Source: Hemileia vastatrix (Eukaryota; Basidiomycota; Pucciniomycetes; Pucciniales; Zaghouaniaceae). Taken from it: 64,000 nucleotides of DNA. Under the pieces are notes generated by a model, which worked only from the letters and a program-made list of their open reading frames with translations, made no database searches and was not told where the DNA came from. Location: the NCBI GenBank assembly GCA_030280995.1, contig JASXTE010000010.1, forward strand, positions 26,549,823 to 26,613,822, read 5' to 3'. Each line of letters starts with the position of its first letter. Within the stretch, counting starts at the first letter, position 1. A program made the position numbers and the translations under genes. Positions 33,431-45,070 of this stretch are shown here, piece by piece.

Positions 33431-33892
33431 TATCTTCAGATTTTTTTCCTGATTTTCCAAAATTATCTTAAAATTTTTATCTTCTTTTCTTGAGTTTTCT
33501 TCTGTCCTAGAAAAATAACCAGGGGTTTCCCCAATGATCACAGGTGTGGCCAAGGTAATGTTTTTGAAAGGTGAAGAAGAAACCCTAGTGGTTCAAAATT
33601 GGGAGGACTTACATTTAGACCCCAATCTCACCACTCCAAAACTTTTCCGCATATCCTTCAATAAAGATATATAACCAATCTTCTTCCTTGAGCATGAATT
33701 AAAAATAATTGAGAATCTTGAGAGAGAACAGAGACTTGATAAAAAACCTGAAGAAAACTTGCAGAGAAGAGAAACATTAAAAAGAGAAGTATGAAAATCC
33801 ACTTGGTATATCTCCAAGGGAGCTGACCTACTACAACCTGGGATTTCCTCATCTTGGGAAGAGGTTGTAGCACTAGGGTGATCAGCCCTCAT
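33431..33892 (-). pseudogene. B1 spacer ORF, N-terminal part
   Basis: From ATG 33892: MRADHPSATTSSQDEEIPGC, a hydrophobic stretch (LLCKFSSGFLSSLCSLSRF), then MRKSFGVVRLGSK before a stop at about 33593. The frame then resumes as TPVIIGETPGYFSR, leading into the 66-bp repeats. B2 has the same protein at 63215-63871 without the stop. Function unknown. Confidence 0.6.
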
Positions 33893-33894
33893 TA

Positions 33895-35074
33895 CTATAA
33901 AAAAGACAGACTCTCAGAAGAGCCTGAGCCACATTCCAGAAAACCAGAGGCGGCACCAACTTCTTTCCTTCTCCTGCAACAATCCATGCACTGGCACATT
34001 GAAGATAAACCAGGCCTGGTCTCCCAACCATCCTCTCCGGGGGATGATAACCTCATGTGAAGCCTCCTTTCGTCTTCACCAGTCAACTCAAAGCAGATTC
34101 CCAAATCAAATTGATAACCATTCTTGCCTGAAAATCCATCAAGAATGGCCCGCCAAAAACTGCTTTGACATTACCTTTAGCAATGTAAAAATGAACCTTC
34201 CCTGAGGCTCAGCCAACATCTAAATTCACAAACTCTGAAGTTCCAACCAATTCAGTGACATGGCCACCGATCGCTCACAAATTCCCACCAATACCAGTTT
34301 TGATGGGGAGGCCCATATGAGTTGCCTCAAACAAAGAAATCAGGTTTATCTGAGAACCTGATCCACCAATGCCCTTGCCTCCCTGCCATTCAGAGTGACA
34401 TTGACATACTCCAGAGGAGCAGAAAAATGAGTTTCCAACCCCTCACCAAACTTTTCCACAGAATCACAGATGTATTCCACCTCCCCAGAAGTAACTCTTC
34501 TCCTGGTCAACAACTTTTTCTGTCTATCAGCCAACCCTGGACTGATAGCATACAACTCCCCATAAGATAGGGAAACCTGACCCTGATTCATCCTTTCCAG
34601 GACAGAGTCCATAACATTAACTTGAACAGAAACTACTGGCCTCTCAAAGTGAGCTCTTTGCTTCACTACCTTGGTCCTAGAAGCTTCTTGAGGACCAGAA
34701 CCACCAACAGATCTACCATTAACAGGAACCAAACCAGATCCCTCACCAGTACCTCTAACTCCAGCAGGCTTTGGCAATGAAGCCAAAGGGACATCCTCCT
34801 CAGAGTCAGAATCAACCTCCATTGGCATCGGCTCACCATTCATGTCTAATGCACCAAAACTAGGGTGGCCCATGTCAGCCATACCCTTCTGCATCTTGTA
34901 CAGCTCCTCTTTGCTGTACTTCTTCCTAGCTGCACTCATCTTAGGATTCACCTTTGAAGCCTTAGGCTTTGGTTGTGCCTGAGAACTGCTCTTAGGCCTT
35001 CCCACCTTTCCTGCTTCCACATCATAAACACCAGCCAAGCATTCACCATTTGACTGTCCACCACAAGAATACAA
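33895..35074 (-). pseudogene. B1 protease and linker
   Basis: The frame 34346-35074 is a Lys/Pro/Ser-rich linker ending at REARALVD, the start of the aspartic protease active site. The expected Ser-Gly-Ser-Gln continuation is found after a one-base shift just downstream (about 34330-34350), followed by INLISLFEATHMG and a stop near 34286. The protease is therefore frameshifted at its active site. Further frames to 33895 have no recognisable domain. Confidence 0.68.
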
Positions 35075-35076
35075 CT

Positions 35077-36241
35077 CTAAGCCACCAAAAGAAGTAGAAA
35101 AAGAGACCTTATTAACCTCCTTCCCCTTTTCCTTGACATCATCATCTTACTTACCAGAAGACTTCCCCTTATCAAGAATCTCCTCAAACCTTGATTGAAA
35201 CTACCCCTTCTCCTGACCAAATCAACAGGAGCCTGCCCCTCACTGGGCTTTACAAATGAACCGTCAGGGAACTTGAAAACCCTGCCATCAAATTCCAACT
35301 TTCCTTCAGACACATCCCTGTTCAATGCAAAACAATCATTGGACCTATGCCCCCTCCTGCTGCAATAAGAGCAGACCCAAGGATAACTCCTACCAGCCCT
35401 GCTATCAGAATCTCTAGGCTGAGAAGGTGCCTTATTGACCTTCTTAGCCTCCTGAACAAAAATATGCAGCTGCTTTGTGAGATCAGCCAACTGCTCCACC
35501 ACGGGGTCCCTCTCCTGTTTGGGAACCTTCACCATATTCTTTTCCTCCTTCTTCTCCCGAACTTCCTCTTCAGCCAAAGCTTCACTGACTTGCCTATAAC
35601 TTCAAATGGGCCTCAACAGCTTCCTTAACCTTATCCAAGGCAGACAACTTCTGGTCCCCATTAGAAAGAGTCTTGATCAAGTCTTTCCTTGACAGCTCCT
35701 TCAACACATCCATCCTGACATCTCTAGCCAGGGCAGACCAAAAAACATCTTTGGCAGAATTTTCATGTGCCAGCTCCTCTACTTCCACCAAGTATTCTAA
35801 CACAGGATCAAACTGTATCAGAAACTTTATGTAACTATTCAAGTTACCAACACCACCATAAGATTGCCATTCACTGACAACCTTGTTCAGATCCACCATA
35901 GTGAACCTGACACCCCATCTATCCACCATCTCCCTACACAACAATTTCCAATTCCTCTTCTTGTAACCAGGCATGGCCAAAATCTCCTTCTCCACTGCCC
36001 TATCACAAATGAAAAAGATAATCTGCTTCACCATTTCCAGGTAGGAAGCACCATCCACTCCAGAAGCAGTTTCATACTTCTCCAGAAACCACTTCACATC
36101 TTCCCCATTAAACTTGGTACCATCCCAAGTTTTAATCCTTACACACTCCTTGACCATCACAGCAGGAGGACCATCTCCCCCACTGACAGTCACCACAGGA
36201 ATAGCAGAACCAGAAGCCATTCTTCCAGTCCAAAAAACCAA
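35077..36241 (-). pseudogene. B1 gag: capsid-like region and zinc knuckle
   Basis: The frame 35594-36241 begins MVFWTGRMASGSAIP and continues into a capsid-like region (KTWDGTKFNGEDVKWFLEKY, later WSALARDVRMDVLKELSRKD). A frame change follows at 35578-35593. The second frame, 35077-35577, holds a coiled coil (VEQLADLTKQLHIFVQEAKK) and the zinc knuckle CSYCSRRGHRSNDC (C-x2-C-x4-H-x4-C), which binds RNA in retroelement Gag. A frameshift and the ending LFLLLLVA show decay. Confidence 0.75.
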
Positions 36242-36291
36242 AAAGAGCCAACCAAAGAAAACAGAGATTCCAAAGAACTAACAAGTTCTAA

Positions 36292-36308
36292 CCCCACGTT
36301 GGGAGCCA
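36292..36308 (-). other. Primer-binding-site-like sequence of B1
   Basis: Just inside the 5' LTR the minus strand reads TGGCTCCCAACGTGGGG, starting 6 bases after the LTR end. Position and the leading TGG fit a tRNA-primed minus-strand start. The primer tRNA is not identified. Confidence 0.5.
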
Positions 36309-36314
36309 GAAATT

Positions 36315-37403
36315 TAGACAATCCTATAGTGCAAGCTATAGGCCTTGACCAAGGGAGTTGGAGAAAAACAAGAAAGAAAAACCCCTGTCCCTTTAGAAAA
36401 ATAGAGTGAGATTTAATTGCTAAAGTAAGTTGGTTCCTGTTTGCTAAAGCCCCTTTTCAACACACTTGACTGCTTGATGAGCCAAGAAAGTAGTCCACAG
36501 ACAGACTATCAGACCAAAGAACTGAAATGTAGACCAATGTTCACACCAGAGAAAGCAAAGATACTTGATGTAGGCTGCAAATCTACACCAGACACAGAAA
36601 TAATACTTGATATAGCTTGCAAGACTACACCAAAGAAAACAGTTGCCAAAGTCGAGTTAAATGAAGAACTAACCTTGCAACAAACACAGCCAATTGTGGC
36701 CAAAAAACAGTGAAAACTTAGTGAGGAACAATTATATCACCTCTGGATGGTTGTATGATAATTAAGGTTCCCCCAAACTATCTTATTCACTATGTACACA
36801 CAGACCACTATCTAAGAGCCCATGCACACCCACAAATTTGGTGCCTGTACCTGCAAAATTGAATAAAAACCCTCCAGAAGCGCTCCCCAACTCTCTAAAA
36901 CTGAGGTGGGCGGGCCGCCCAATGTCGGAGGCGCCGCCTGAAGCGGCCCGGCCTCCCTGAAGCCAGGAAACCAATAAAAACACCTAATCTAATTGGAAAA
37001 ATTATCTACAACTACTAAAACCTTTAAAACACGGAATTTCACTATAACAACATTGAGAAATGAAATATAGGGCTAAATTAGCCCTATCCAATGGTACTAA
37101 GTACTTAACCCTAAGACTTAAGGTTAGCCTGTAAAACACAAAAAACAAAATTAAACAGCTATCTTTTTAAATGAAAAATGAGGAAATGACCCCTTAAAAC
37201 TTAGAATATGAAAAATGTCTACAAGACATGAAATATAGAGAAAATCCAGGGCTATCCAATGATAGTACCCACATACCCCCAGACCCAAAATACACGGAAT
37301 AAAACCAGAAACATACCCAATTCCTCAACACATGTCATTTAAGACATGCACAAACAGCGCAAAATCACACAAGAAAGGCCCCTGCCAATGTTGGAAGACC
37401 ACA
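36315..37403 (-). repeat. B1 5' LTR (1089 bp)
   Basis: On the minus strand it starts TGTGGTCTTCC and ends ATTGTCTA, matching the plus-oriented LTR at 54042-55129 in length and order. It contains a short GC-rich block (about 36896-36960) in an otherwise AT-rich sequence, and a CCTATAG...CTATAGG inverted repeat near its 3' end. The terminal dinucleotides TG...TA are unusual, so the boundary may be a few bases off. Confidence 0.85.
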
Positions 37404-37890
37404 ACGGAGTTAATAACTATCAATAACAGAGTGTGAGAGAAAAACTAAGTGAAAAGAAAGAATTTGAACATAAAAAAGTTATACTAAAATGATGCGTTAA
37501 TGAAGGGTATCACATTATTTGATATAAATTTTGAGTTCCCTAAAATTGTCACACTTAGTATAGAACATTTGAATTAAAATGTTATTTTAATTGAATTTTA
37601 AATTTCTTAATAAAGAGATTTGAATTTTTTTTAGAATTTAGTATTTTAATAATATTTTTATACCCTTGTCAACTTATTATTGAGCATGGTGTTAGGGAGT
37701 AAAAATATATGGGACATTTATTAATTTTTATTAATTACTAAATTTACTTATTGTACTTAGTTAATTTATTGTAAGTAATACATAAGTAAATAAAAGATAA
37801 ATAATTATTAATAAGAAATAAAAAGGTGTGGCTTCATCTCAGTAAGATAATTAATTATTTTACTGGATAAGTCTAGTAGCCCGGCTGACA
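37404..37890 (-). repeat. A2 3' LTR, first part only
   Basis: The minus strand starts TGTCAGCCGGGCTACTAG at 37890 and resembles the start of the A3 LTRs. It is interrupted at 37404 by B1; the remainder should be left of B1, outside the window. Confidence 0.75.
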
Positions 37891-37923
37891 CTCCCTCACT
37901 CTAAAAAAACAATAAAAAAAATA

Positions 37924-39464
37924 CTATGATTTTTTCTTTTCATATTTTTTTAGTAGAGTAGGAAGATTAGATATCTCCTTCCCAGCTATCCAAGAATCAT
38001 AACCAGATGATTTATTCTTGAATCTCAATAAGTATTCTGTCCCTTTTTCAGCAGTAACTATTCATTCATTCAGAATCTTATAAATTTCTGCTGTCTCAGT
38101 TATTTCATTAGGGGTTTTCTTTGGTCTTCCCCTCCTTTTTGGAAATAAATCACTATTGGATGTGTAAGGATTCAAATGAGATATTGGAAAAACAGGATGT
38201 TTTCTGTCATATGGAGAATACAAAATAACTTCAACTGCATTATCACTAATCATACTTCTGACAACAAATGGACCTAAAAATGGGTCTTTTAATTTGTTAT
38301 TACCTTGTAAATTGAAGTGGACTGTAGAAATCAACACTTCATCAAACTTTTTAAAAATTTATTCTTTACAGGATTTTTCCCATCTCTTATTCTCATATTC
38401 AAAGGATTTTTCAAAACATTTTTGAGCATGACTTCTGAAAAGTTGTTGCATTTGAAGAAAAGATTTTACAACAGGATTTAAATCCAATTTAGAAATTTTA
38501 TTATTAAGAATTTGGGCAGGAGTATTTGAAACATATCCAAGCCAGAGCTCAAGAATGAACAGTGCTATTATAAGCAAATTCCAACCCAGGAAGTAAGGTA
38601 ATCCAATCATGAGTGAATCTGTCATTGTCTTTATACTCTAGGCCAAAGGCACAATACCTTCTTATCATGTCCTTTAAAGTTTGAATCATTCTTTCAGCTA
38701 ATCCATCAGTCTGAGGGTGATGGGCAGTAGAAAGTTTCAGATCACAACCACAAACATCCATCAGAGACATCCAAAATTCAGAAGTAAATTTAGGGTCTCT
38801 GTCAGAGATTATGGCTTTAGGAAAACCAGCAGTATTAAAAATATGAGAACACTATAAGAAAGCTAATTCTTTAGTTGAAACATCCTTGTGAGTAGGGATA
38901 AATTTACACATTTTTTTGAATTTGTCCACAATAACCCAATAAGAGTTATAGCTGTCTTTTCCAGCAATGGGTAATCCTGTTACAAAATCCATGTTTATTA
39001 TATGCCATGGTGCATCAGGAGGTTCAATATGTTGCATTAATCCAGCTCTTTTTATCAGTCAATCTTTTTGATTTTTGGAAAGAATCACAAGATTCAACAT
39101 ATAATTTGGTGTCTTCAGACATATTAACCCACCAAGCAGTGTTCTTAATTCTGATCATTGTTTTTTCAAGATCAAAATGTCCAGCTAATATGTCATCATG
39201 ACAAATTTTCAAGTTGATTTCTTTCATAGAAGGAGGAATAACAATGACATTACTCAACTTTCTTCTATAATATAGATATCCTTCATCAATTGAAAATTTA
39301 CCTTTTTCCAAAGCTTTTTGGTACTTTGGTGGAAAGGTTTTAATTAATGCTTGTATTGAAGCATTCTTTGGATCATTTAATATGGTGCATAACTTTTTAA
39401 AGTCAGTTTCCTTATCATATGAATCCAGAATAAGCTGCAATAGCTCTTCCTCCATATCAACCAC
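37924..39464 (-). pseudogene. A2 integrase with chromodomain, broken
   Basis: Pieces from the 5' side: VDMEEELLQLILDSYDKET, the zinc domain HFDLEKTM...SCDSFQKSKRL (the second CxxC Cys is now Phe), core INMDFVTGLP, ISDRDPKFTSEFW (about 38770-38830), STAHHPQTDGLAERMIQ, then RGRPKKTPNEITETAEIYKI and the chromodomain end at about 37924. Many stops and shifts. Confidence 0.82.
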
Positions 39465-40251
39465 ATATATCCCATGTATATGAATAATTTCGTCCTAAGG
39501 ATCATAAGCAGGATTAGAGTCATTATTTGGTAAAGGTAACCTTGATAACATATCTACATTTGAGTGAACAATACCAGCCCTATGAATAATTTTCATGCTC
39601 CCTCTGTACTCTTGAACAGCTAACTGCCATCTGAACATATGTCTGTTAGGTGTTTTCAAGTTTAAAAGGGATTTAACTGCACTGCAGTCAGTGACAAGCT
39701 CAAATTTCTGGTCATCTAGGTAATAATGTAGCTTTTCCAGAGCCCACACTACAGCTAAACACTCAAGCTGAGTGGAACCGTATTTCAATTCAATATTTCT
39801 CAAGGTTCTTGAAATATAACAAATTATTACTTCTGATACTTTATCATTTATCACTTGTTTTTGATGTAGGGCAGCACCAAGACCAATAAAACTGGCATCA
39901 GTGTACAAAACAAATGGTTGATTAAAGTCAGGTAAAGCAAGAATTGGTGCTGACATCAAACAGTGTTTCATAGTGTCAAAAGCTCACTGTCTTTCACTAT
40001 TACATACAAAAGCAACATATTTTCTAGTCAATTGTGTAAGAGGTAAGGCTATGACTTGATAATTTTTAATATAATGTCGATAGTATCCACATGTTCCCTA
40101 AAAACTCTGGAGCTCTCTAACTGTGGCAGAAACCTTCACCTGCTGTATGGCTGCCACTTTGTTTTGGTGAGCACATATCTGTTACCCTGAAAGAACATGA
40201 CCAAGTACTTTTAAAGAATGAAAATTAAATTTGAAATTCCTCAAAGCAAGT
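39465..40251 (-). pseudogene. A2 RNase H and RT thumb
   Basis: VLYTDASFIGLGAALHQKQ marks the RNase H domain (about 39860-39915), followed by YISRTLRNIELKYGSTQLE and the FELVTDCSAVKSLL segment. Upstream thumb sequence (about 40000-40250) is full of stops and ends at the 261-bp insertion. Confidence 0.82.
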
Positions 40252-40512
40252 CACTATGCAATATAGGGGGTGGACTTTCTAGTAAGTCCTCAACCTGAAC
40301 TCAGATGGAACTCAGATGGAACTCAGACTGAACTTATACTGAACCCATACTGAACTCTACTTGAACACCCACCTAAATCTGTTCTTCTGAGTGGTGTTCA
40401 TACCTGATTGTATGGTTCCTTTGTCAATAGCTCAATGTGTATTCAATCTGTGGTGAGTTTGGGTCCAAAGTTGCAGACTTGCTAGCAAGTCTGCCCCCCA
40501 TATTGTGTGGTG
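40252..40512. mobile_element. 261-bp non-autonomous CACTA-like element (MITE), intact
   Basis: It interrupts the RT of A2 exactly: A3 is uninterrupted at the equivalent place (about 48165). AGT is duplicated at 40249-40251 and 40513-40515. The left end reads CACTATGCAATATAGGGGG. The right end, inward, reads CACCACACAATATGGGGGG. Each is followed 18 bp in by a 22-bp palindrome centred on CTAG (40270-40291 imperfect; 40473-40494 perfect). Next to the left end, GAAC occurs seven times at an exact 11-bp period (40297 to 40363). It has no coding capacity, so it must be moved by a transposase supplied elsewhere; the giant element with the same end geometry is the obvious candidate. Confidence 0.9.
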
Positions 40513-41750
40513 AGTGTCATATTTATTTCATCAATTTTGTTGAACACCTTACACAGGTAGTTAAGATGGTCCTCAAATGTTTTTGAGAATTTAATGATAT
40601 AATCAATATAAACCATCAGCAATACTTCAATTATTTCTTGATGGAATGTGTTATCCAAAACCTTTTAAAAAACTGAAGGGGCATTTTTTAGGGCCAAATG
40701 GCATCCTAACATACTTATAAATACCCATATGAGTAGCAATCATCAGAAAATTCTGGAAATTCTTCTCAACAGGTACCTGGTGATATCCCTTGTTACCATC
40801 CAAACAGCTGATATATTTAGCACCCTGTAAAGTAGCATGTATAGAGCTGATTCTAGGTAAAGGGTAGATATCATCAACAGTATAAGTGTTTAGTGCTCTA
40901 TAATCATTAAATAACCTGGCTTTATCTTTGTAATAAGAAATTAGGACAGGTGAGATAACACAATATTTAGGTGTTTCAACTACCTTTTCAATAATATTCA
41001 TTTTTAAAAGGGTAGAGATTTTGTCTTCAATATCTATTCTCTTTGTGGGAGAAGCAGGATAAGGCCTCTTCTTTAAACTATGTGGTATTTCAGTTAATGG
41101 AAAAGATAATGAAAGTTTTATCTCTTCTTTAAATAATCCTAGTTCATGTGACCCACGAGCAAAGGCCATAGGAAAAGATTTTATCAATTTAATGATGGAA
41201 TCTTTATCCTCACCAGAAATTTGTTCTCCAAAAGAAGCATTGTCAATTTCAGACATAAGGGCATGCATTTCATATTTAGATCTTTCTTTATTTTGAACCA
41301 CAGAATTACATGTGTTCAATTCTGGTTTTAATAAATTTTTGGAGGAGGAAATCTTAAATTTTCTCTTCCCATTCATCCCCATTGTGAAACATTGGTTTGA
41401 AGGATCCAATTTTATGCCATACTTGGTTAAAATATTATTTCCTATAATAAACCAACTGCTTAAGTTATCATTTTTCATGACAACAAAATCACATATAGCT
41501 CTTACAAAACCATGGTTATATTTAAAAAACACTGTGGCTTTGTATTTACTAATGGGGGACATAACAGAGCCATAACCTCTCCAATTTTCATAAATGAGAG
41601 GCATAAGTTTTGATTTTTAGTCTTGATCCATTGAAGCAAGTGCTTTTTCAGATACTACACTTCCTCCAGCTCCAGAATCTAAAACAACTTCAATGTTGGT
41701 TCCATTGATCAAGACTGATGCTTTGAAAGGGGCAAAACAATTGAGCTATC
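40513..41750 (-). pseudogene. A2 protease and reverse transcriptase N-terminal part
   Basis: An open frame of 317 residues (40651-41604) covers the end of protease (WFIIGNNIL) and RT up to MPFGPKKCPF, with SCLDGNKGYHQVPVEKN in the palm. A frameshift follows before the polymerase active site. The protease active site LDSGAGGSVVSEKALASMD lies at about 41635-41690 in a different frame, after a stop. Equivalent to A1 24430-25600. Confidence 0.82.
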
Positions 41751-43567
41751 CTCAATATTTTTTATGATCTCAGCATCTTCAAATGTAGATAAATCATTAT
41801 TTTCAATATTAATAGTATTTAAATAATGAATATCCTCTTCCAGCATCAAAATTTTCTGCTGAGAATCATATGAAATATTTCTGGCACAATCAATTGAAGT
41901 ATTATCCAGTGCTATTGTGTCATTAGCATGCTCCTCAGTTTGTCCAAAAAGATTGATCTTTTTGTCACTAACATGGTTGCACTTGAAGAAAGTGTTTGTT
42001 GCATACTTTTTAGGTGCAACAGGGGCAGAAGGGTTACAAACCTTTTCCAGAGGTTTCTGTTGGTAATTGGAGGGTTTCTCAAAAGGGGGTCTAGGAATGA
42101 AACTTCTGGCATCATACTTTTTGTTTAGAAGGATCTCATTACCAGTATTAATGAAAGAAGAAGGTTCTCTGGAGAACTAAGTCCTAGCCACTATCAAGTT
42201 TCTCAAAGTCATGGGTAATTTATAAAGGATCCTGTCTTTCCATAATTCAAACTCCATATTTGGGGCCATTTCCCTCAATATTTCTACAAGTTTAATTAAA
42301 AAATCAATAGGTTTATCAGTGGAAGAGCTATATCTAGTTTCTTCATACTGCCTTTGTTGAGCTATCCTAAAGTTGGAGCCACCAAATTGTACTTTAATTA
42401 ATTTCTTCCAATCTTCCCATGAATAGTCATTCCTATCCAAGAGAACAGATTCATACCACATTAGAGCTACATTGGTGAACAAAGAAATTAATTTAGACAC
42501 AATTTCCTCATCTGGGAGCTTGTAAGAATTTTTTAAATTATCAATTCTGAAAATGAATTGCTGCCAATCAGAAGAAGAGTCACCATCAAATGTTGGATAC
42601 TGGTCAAGTTTTGGTCAATTCTTTTTATTTGAAGTAGTCTCCTTAGTACTAGCTTGTTTCTGAGTAAAAAGGAGCTGTAATTTCTCCAATTGGGCAGTAA
42701 TTTCACTGTTTAATCCTTCTGTAGAAGATCCTGGTACATCATCAATTTTTGATTGAAACTCAATGATATTAACAGGCATTTCTGGAACTAATTTCATTTT
42801 AGATGAACTAGCAACAGGTAAAATTGGGGTATCCTGCACCATATGTTCTTTCAAAGAAATGTCAGAAAACTTTTAATTGTGAAACAATGAATTCTATTTC
42901 TCTTAAATGACTGTTAATCTGGTTTTTACTCTTGGAAGAGTAGATAAATTCTCATTGATGGTTGCAAAAGATAACTGGTTCTTATTTTGAAAAGATGAAT
43001 AATGGTCACTTAATATTTTAAAGTTCAACTTATGTCCCTCTAGCTCCTGGAAACGGATGGACACAGTATCTGTAATTTAGAAAAAATATTTTTGATATTT
43101 TGCCATTAAGCAACTTTCTTTTCATGAGTTAATTTGTAATTAAATAAATCATCAGAAACTCTCAGTAATTTACTCCTCAATGATTGATAACCCTGTTCAG
43201 TTAACAAACTATTAGATTTTTGAGTCAAATGCATGTTGTCCATAATATGATTTTTTTTAGCAATAATATCCCTCAAATATTCATCATTAATTTTTGCAAC
43301 ATCTGGAGTATTTCTCAACAAGAAAACAGAGTTACTTTCCAGTTTCTCAAAACTCAAAATCAAGTGTTTCATCAATAACAGCCATATCAGGATTTATCAT
43401 TGAAGTAGCAATCAAAACCAAACGATTAGATATATTAGAATATTGAGCAGTTTTTCTACTCCTATCAGCCTCTACTGGTCTCACATTTTCATCTCCTCTT
43501 CCAGAATTACCTGAAGGAACTGAATCAGCAACAAAAAATGGCACTTGAGATTCAATAGAGGGGCTTA
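41751..43567 (-). pseudogene. A2 gag, main part, zinc knuckle lost
   Basis: Capsid-like segment LISLFTNVALMWYESVLLD ... LPMTLRNLIVART (42177-42500), coiled-coil region (43106-43375) and N-terminal piece VSPSIESQVPFF next to the solo LTR. The zinc knuckle is reduced to TFFKCNHVSDKK (about 41963-41998). Compared with A1 and A3 an in-frame piece is missing and one Cys is Phe, so it cannot bind zinc. Several stops. Confidence 0.75.
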
Positions 43568-43572
43568 CCAAG

Positions 43573-44749
43573 TGTCAGTATAGACTAGTATATAAGTATG
43601 ATATAATAGTGTTTATTTATGGCCTACTAGTTATTGATAAATGATTTAGTGATTAAACCTCAGGGGAAGACTAATAAAATAGTTATGCTCAAATAAAACT
43701 CACAATACTTGGATTTAAATGCATGCTAGTGGTGGAAAATAGATATATAAAATATAGTTATAGCTTATATAAAGATAATATCAATTTTTAATGGCTTTTA
43801 TAATATATTTATGAATGCTAATAATTGTATAGTAGTGTTTGTTTGAATTGTAGTAATTGAATGATGATAAATAACCGTCTAAATCCCTCCTTACTTATAC
43901 CCAAATCCACTGGAGTGCACAGACCTTCAATCCAGATGATGTCACTGCTATCCCCGGAAATTACAGCACTGTGAGGGCCCATCACCTCCCTATGGCGTCC
44001 ACTTCAAGCAGTTTCAACACCTAGACCTCCAGTAAGGACCCTCCATCACTATTAATAATAACACAGATCTATACCATAAATAGAAAATCCAGATAAAAGC
44101 GGATACCATGAGGAAACAGGTAAAATAAACAATCAAAAAGAGATTTAATGAAACCAAAATCATATAAAGGAAACAAATAAAATTTCCAAGTCCCCAATAA
44201 CTTCCCCAAGCATTCATATTAACCCAGAAATGTCCTTCCAACCCATAAATCCATGAATAACCATCCAAGGAAGTAATTTAAGTTGTCCAAACTGGGTGTA
44301 TGCGCCTGATATAGGTGTCTATGCTTCTGTAGGTGTTGTGAGTCCACTGATTTTGTGCATGTGACCTAAAATAAGCAGAAAAACAAAGGTTATAGGCTAT
44401 TAAGGGGCTAAAACCCACTTATATACCTAAATATACATAATATACTGCATATTTCACTGAATATGAGATTTATGTATACATATAAGCTTATGTATGTCAA
44501 TAATTACTTCATATCACTTAAGATAAGTATATTATGACTCCATTAACACCTTAATAAGTATTATTAGGCTAAGGATAAGCTATTTAAACTACTATAAGTT
44601 ATATAATAGAATAATAATTATATATATATATAATATAATAATATATATTATTATTTTAACCTTATTTTTAAGATATAAGCTTAATTTACTTAAGGTTATC
44701 TTATTTTAAGCATAAGAAATACTCAGTCCTAGGGATATCTAGGCTGACA
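43573..44749 (-). repeat. Solo LTR inside A2 gag, TSD CCAAG
   Basis: On the minus strand it starts TGTCAGCCTAG and ends ACTGACA. The 5-bp CCAAG is repeated at 43568-43572 and 44750-44754, and gag homology resumes precisely on either side. It resembles family A at its start but differs inside, so it is a related, unnamed family. A solo LTR arises when the two LTRs of an inserted element recombine. Confidence 0.86.
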
Positions 44750-44754
44750 CCAAG

Positions 44755-45065
44755 GCTTAGTCAAGAACTGAATGTTGTTTTTTCTTTTTCTCCCTCCTTG
44801 ATAAGGGTGAGGAGGTGTGGGGTTGAACTGATTTGTTCTTGACAGAACTACCTGAGGCATTTGAGGCTGCTGATGCTGGGACAGATAATCCCACTGGGTG
44901 TTCAACCAATCCCACTTCCACTTTGATACTTCCATGTTTTCTGGTTGCTGGGGAGCCAATTGTGGAAGATCCCTGGGGGGAGGAGGTCTCCTCTTCTCTT
45001 GAAGAAAGGCCTCTATTTTTCCTACCTTGTCTTCTAGAGAATATGTTCTTGCTCTCAGTTTTAGG
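44755..45065 (-). pseudogene. A2 gag, segment between solo LTR and A3
   Basis: Two overlapping frames can be read, as in A1. One holds MEVSKWKWDWLNTQWDYLSQ and NPTPPHPYQGGRKRK (A1: VEQWKWDYLMSHYQQ, NPPPHPYQQGRRKK). The other is Ser-rich and aligns with the A1 main frame. The segment ends at the TTTTC target duplication of A3. Confidence 0.7.
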
Positions 45066-45070
45066 TTTTC

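Larger units (their letters stand above)
29157..37403 (-). mobile_element. LTR retrotransposon B1 (Ty3/Gypsy), 3' end displaced
   Basis: A second Gypsy family on the minus strand: 5' LTR (36315-37403), primer-binding-like site, gag, protease, a repeat-bearing spacer ORF, reverse transcriptase with RNase H, integrase, then the 3' region cut by A1 at 29157. Its 3' LTR should lie to the left of A1 and the giant transposon, outside the window. The higher-coordinate flank is the 3' LTR of A2, so B1 inserted there. Most reading frames are broken, but the RT/RNase H frame is open. Confidence 0.85.

Noticed and set aside
40449..40459. CTGTGGTGAGT inside the 261-bp element as a second terminus
   Set aside because: It resembles the giant element's tip plus AGT, but no palindrome lies 18 bp inside it and both true ends with AGT duplication are already defined.
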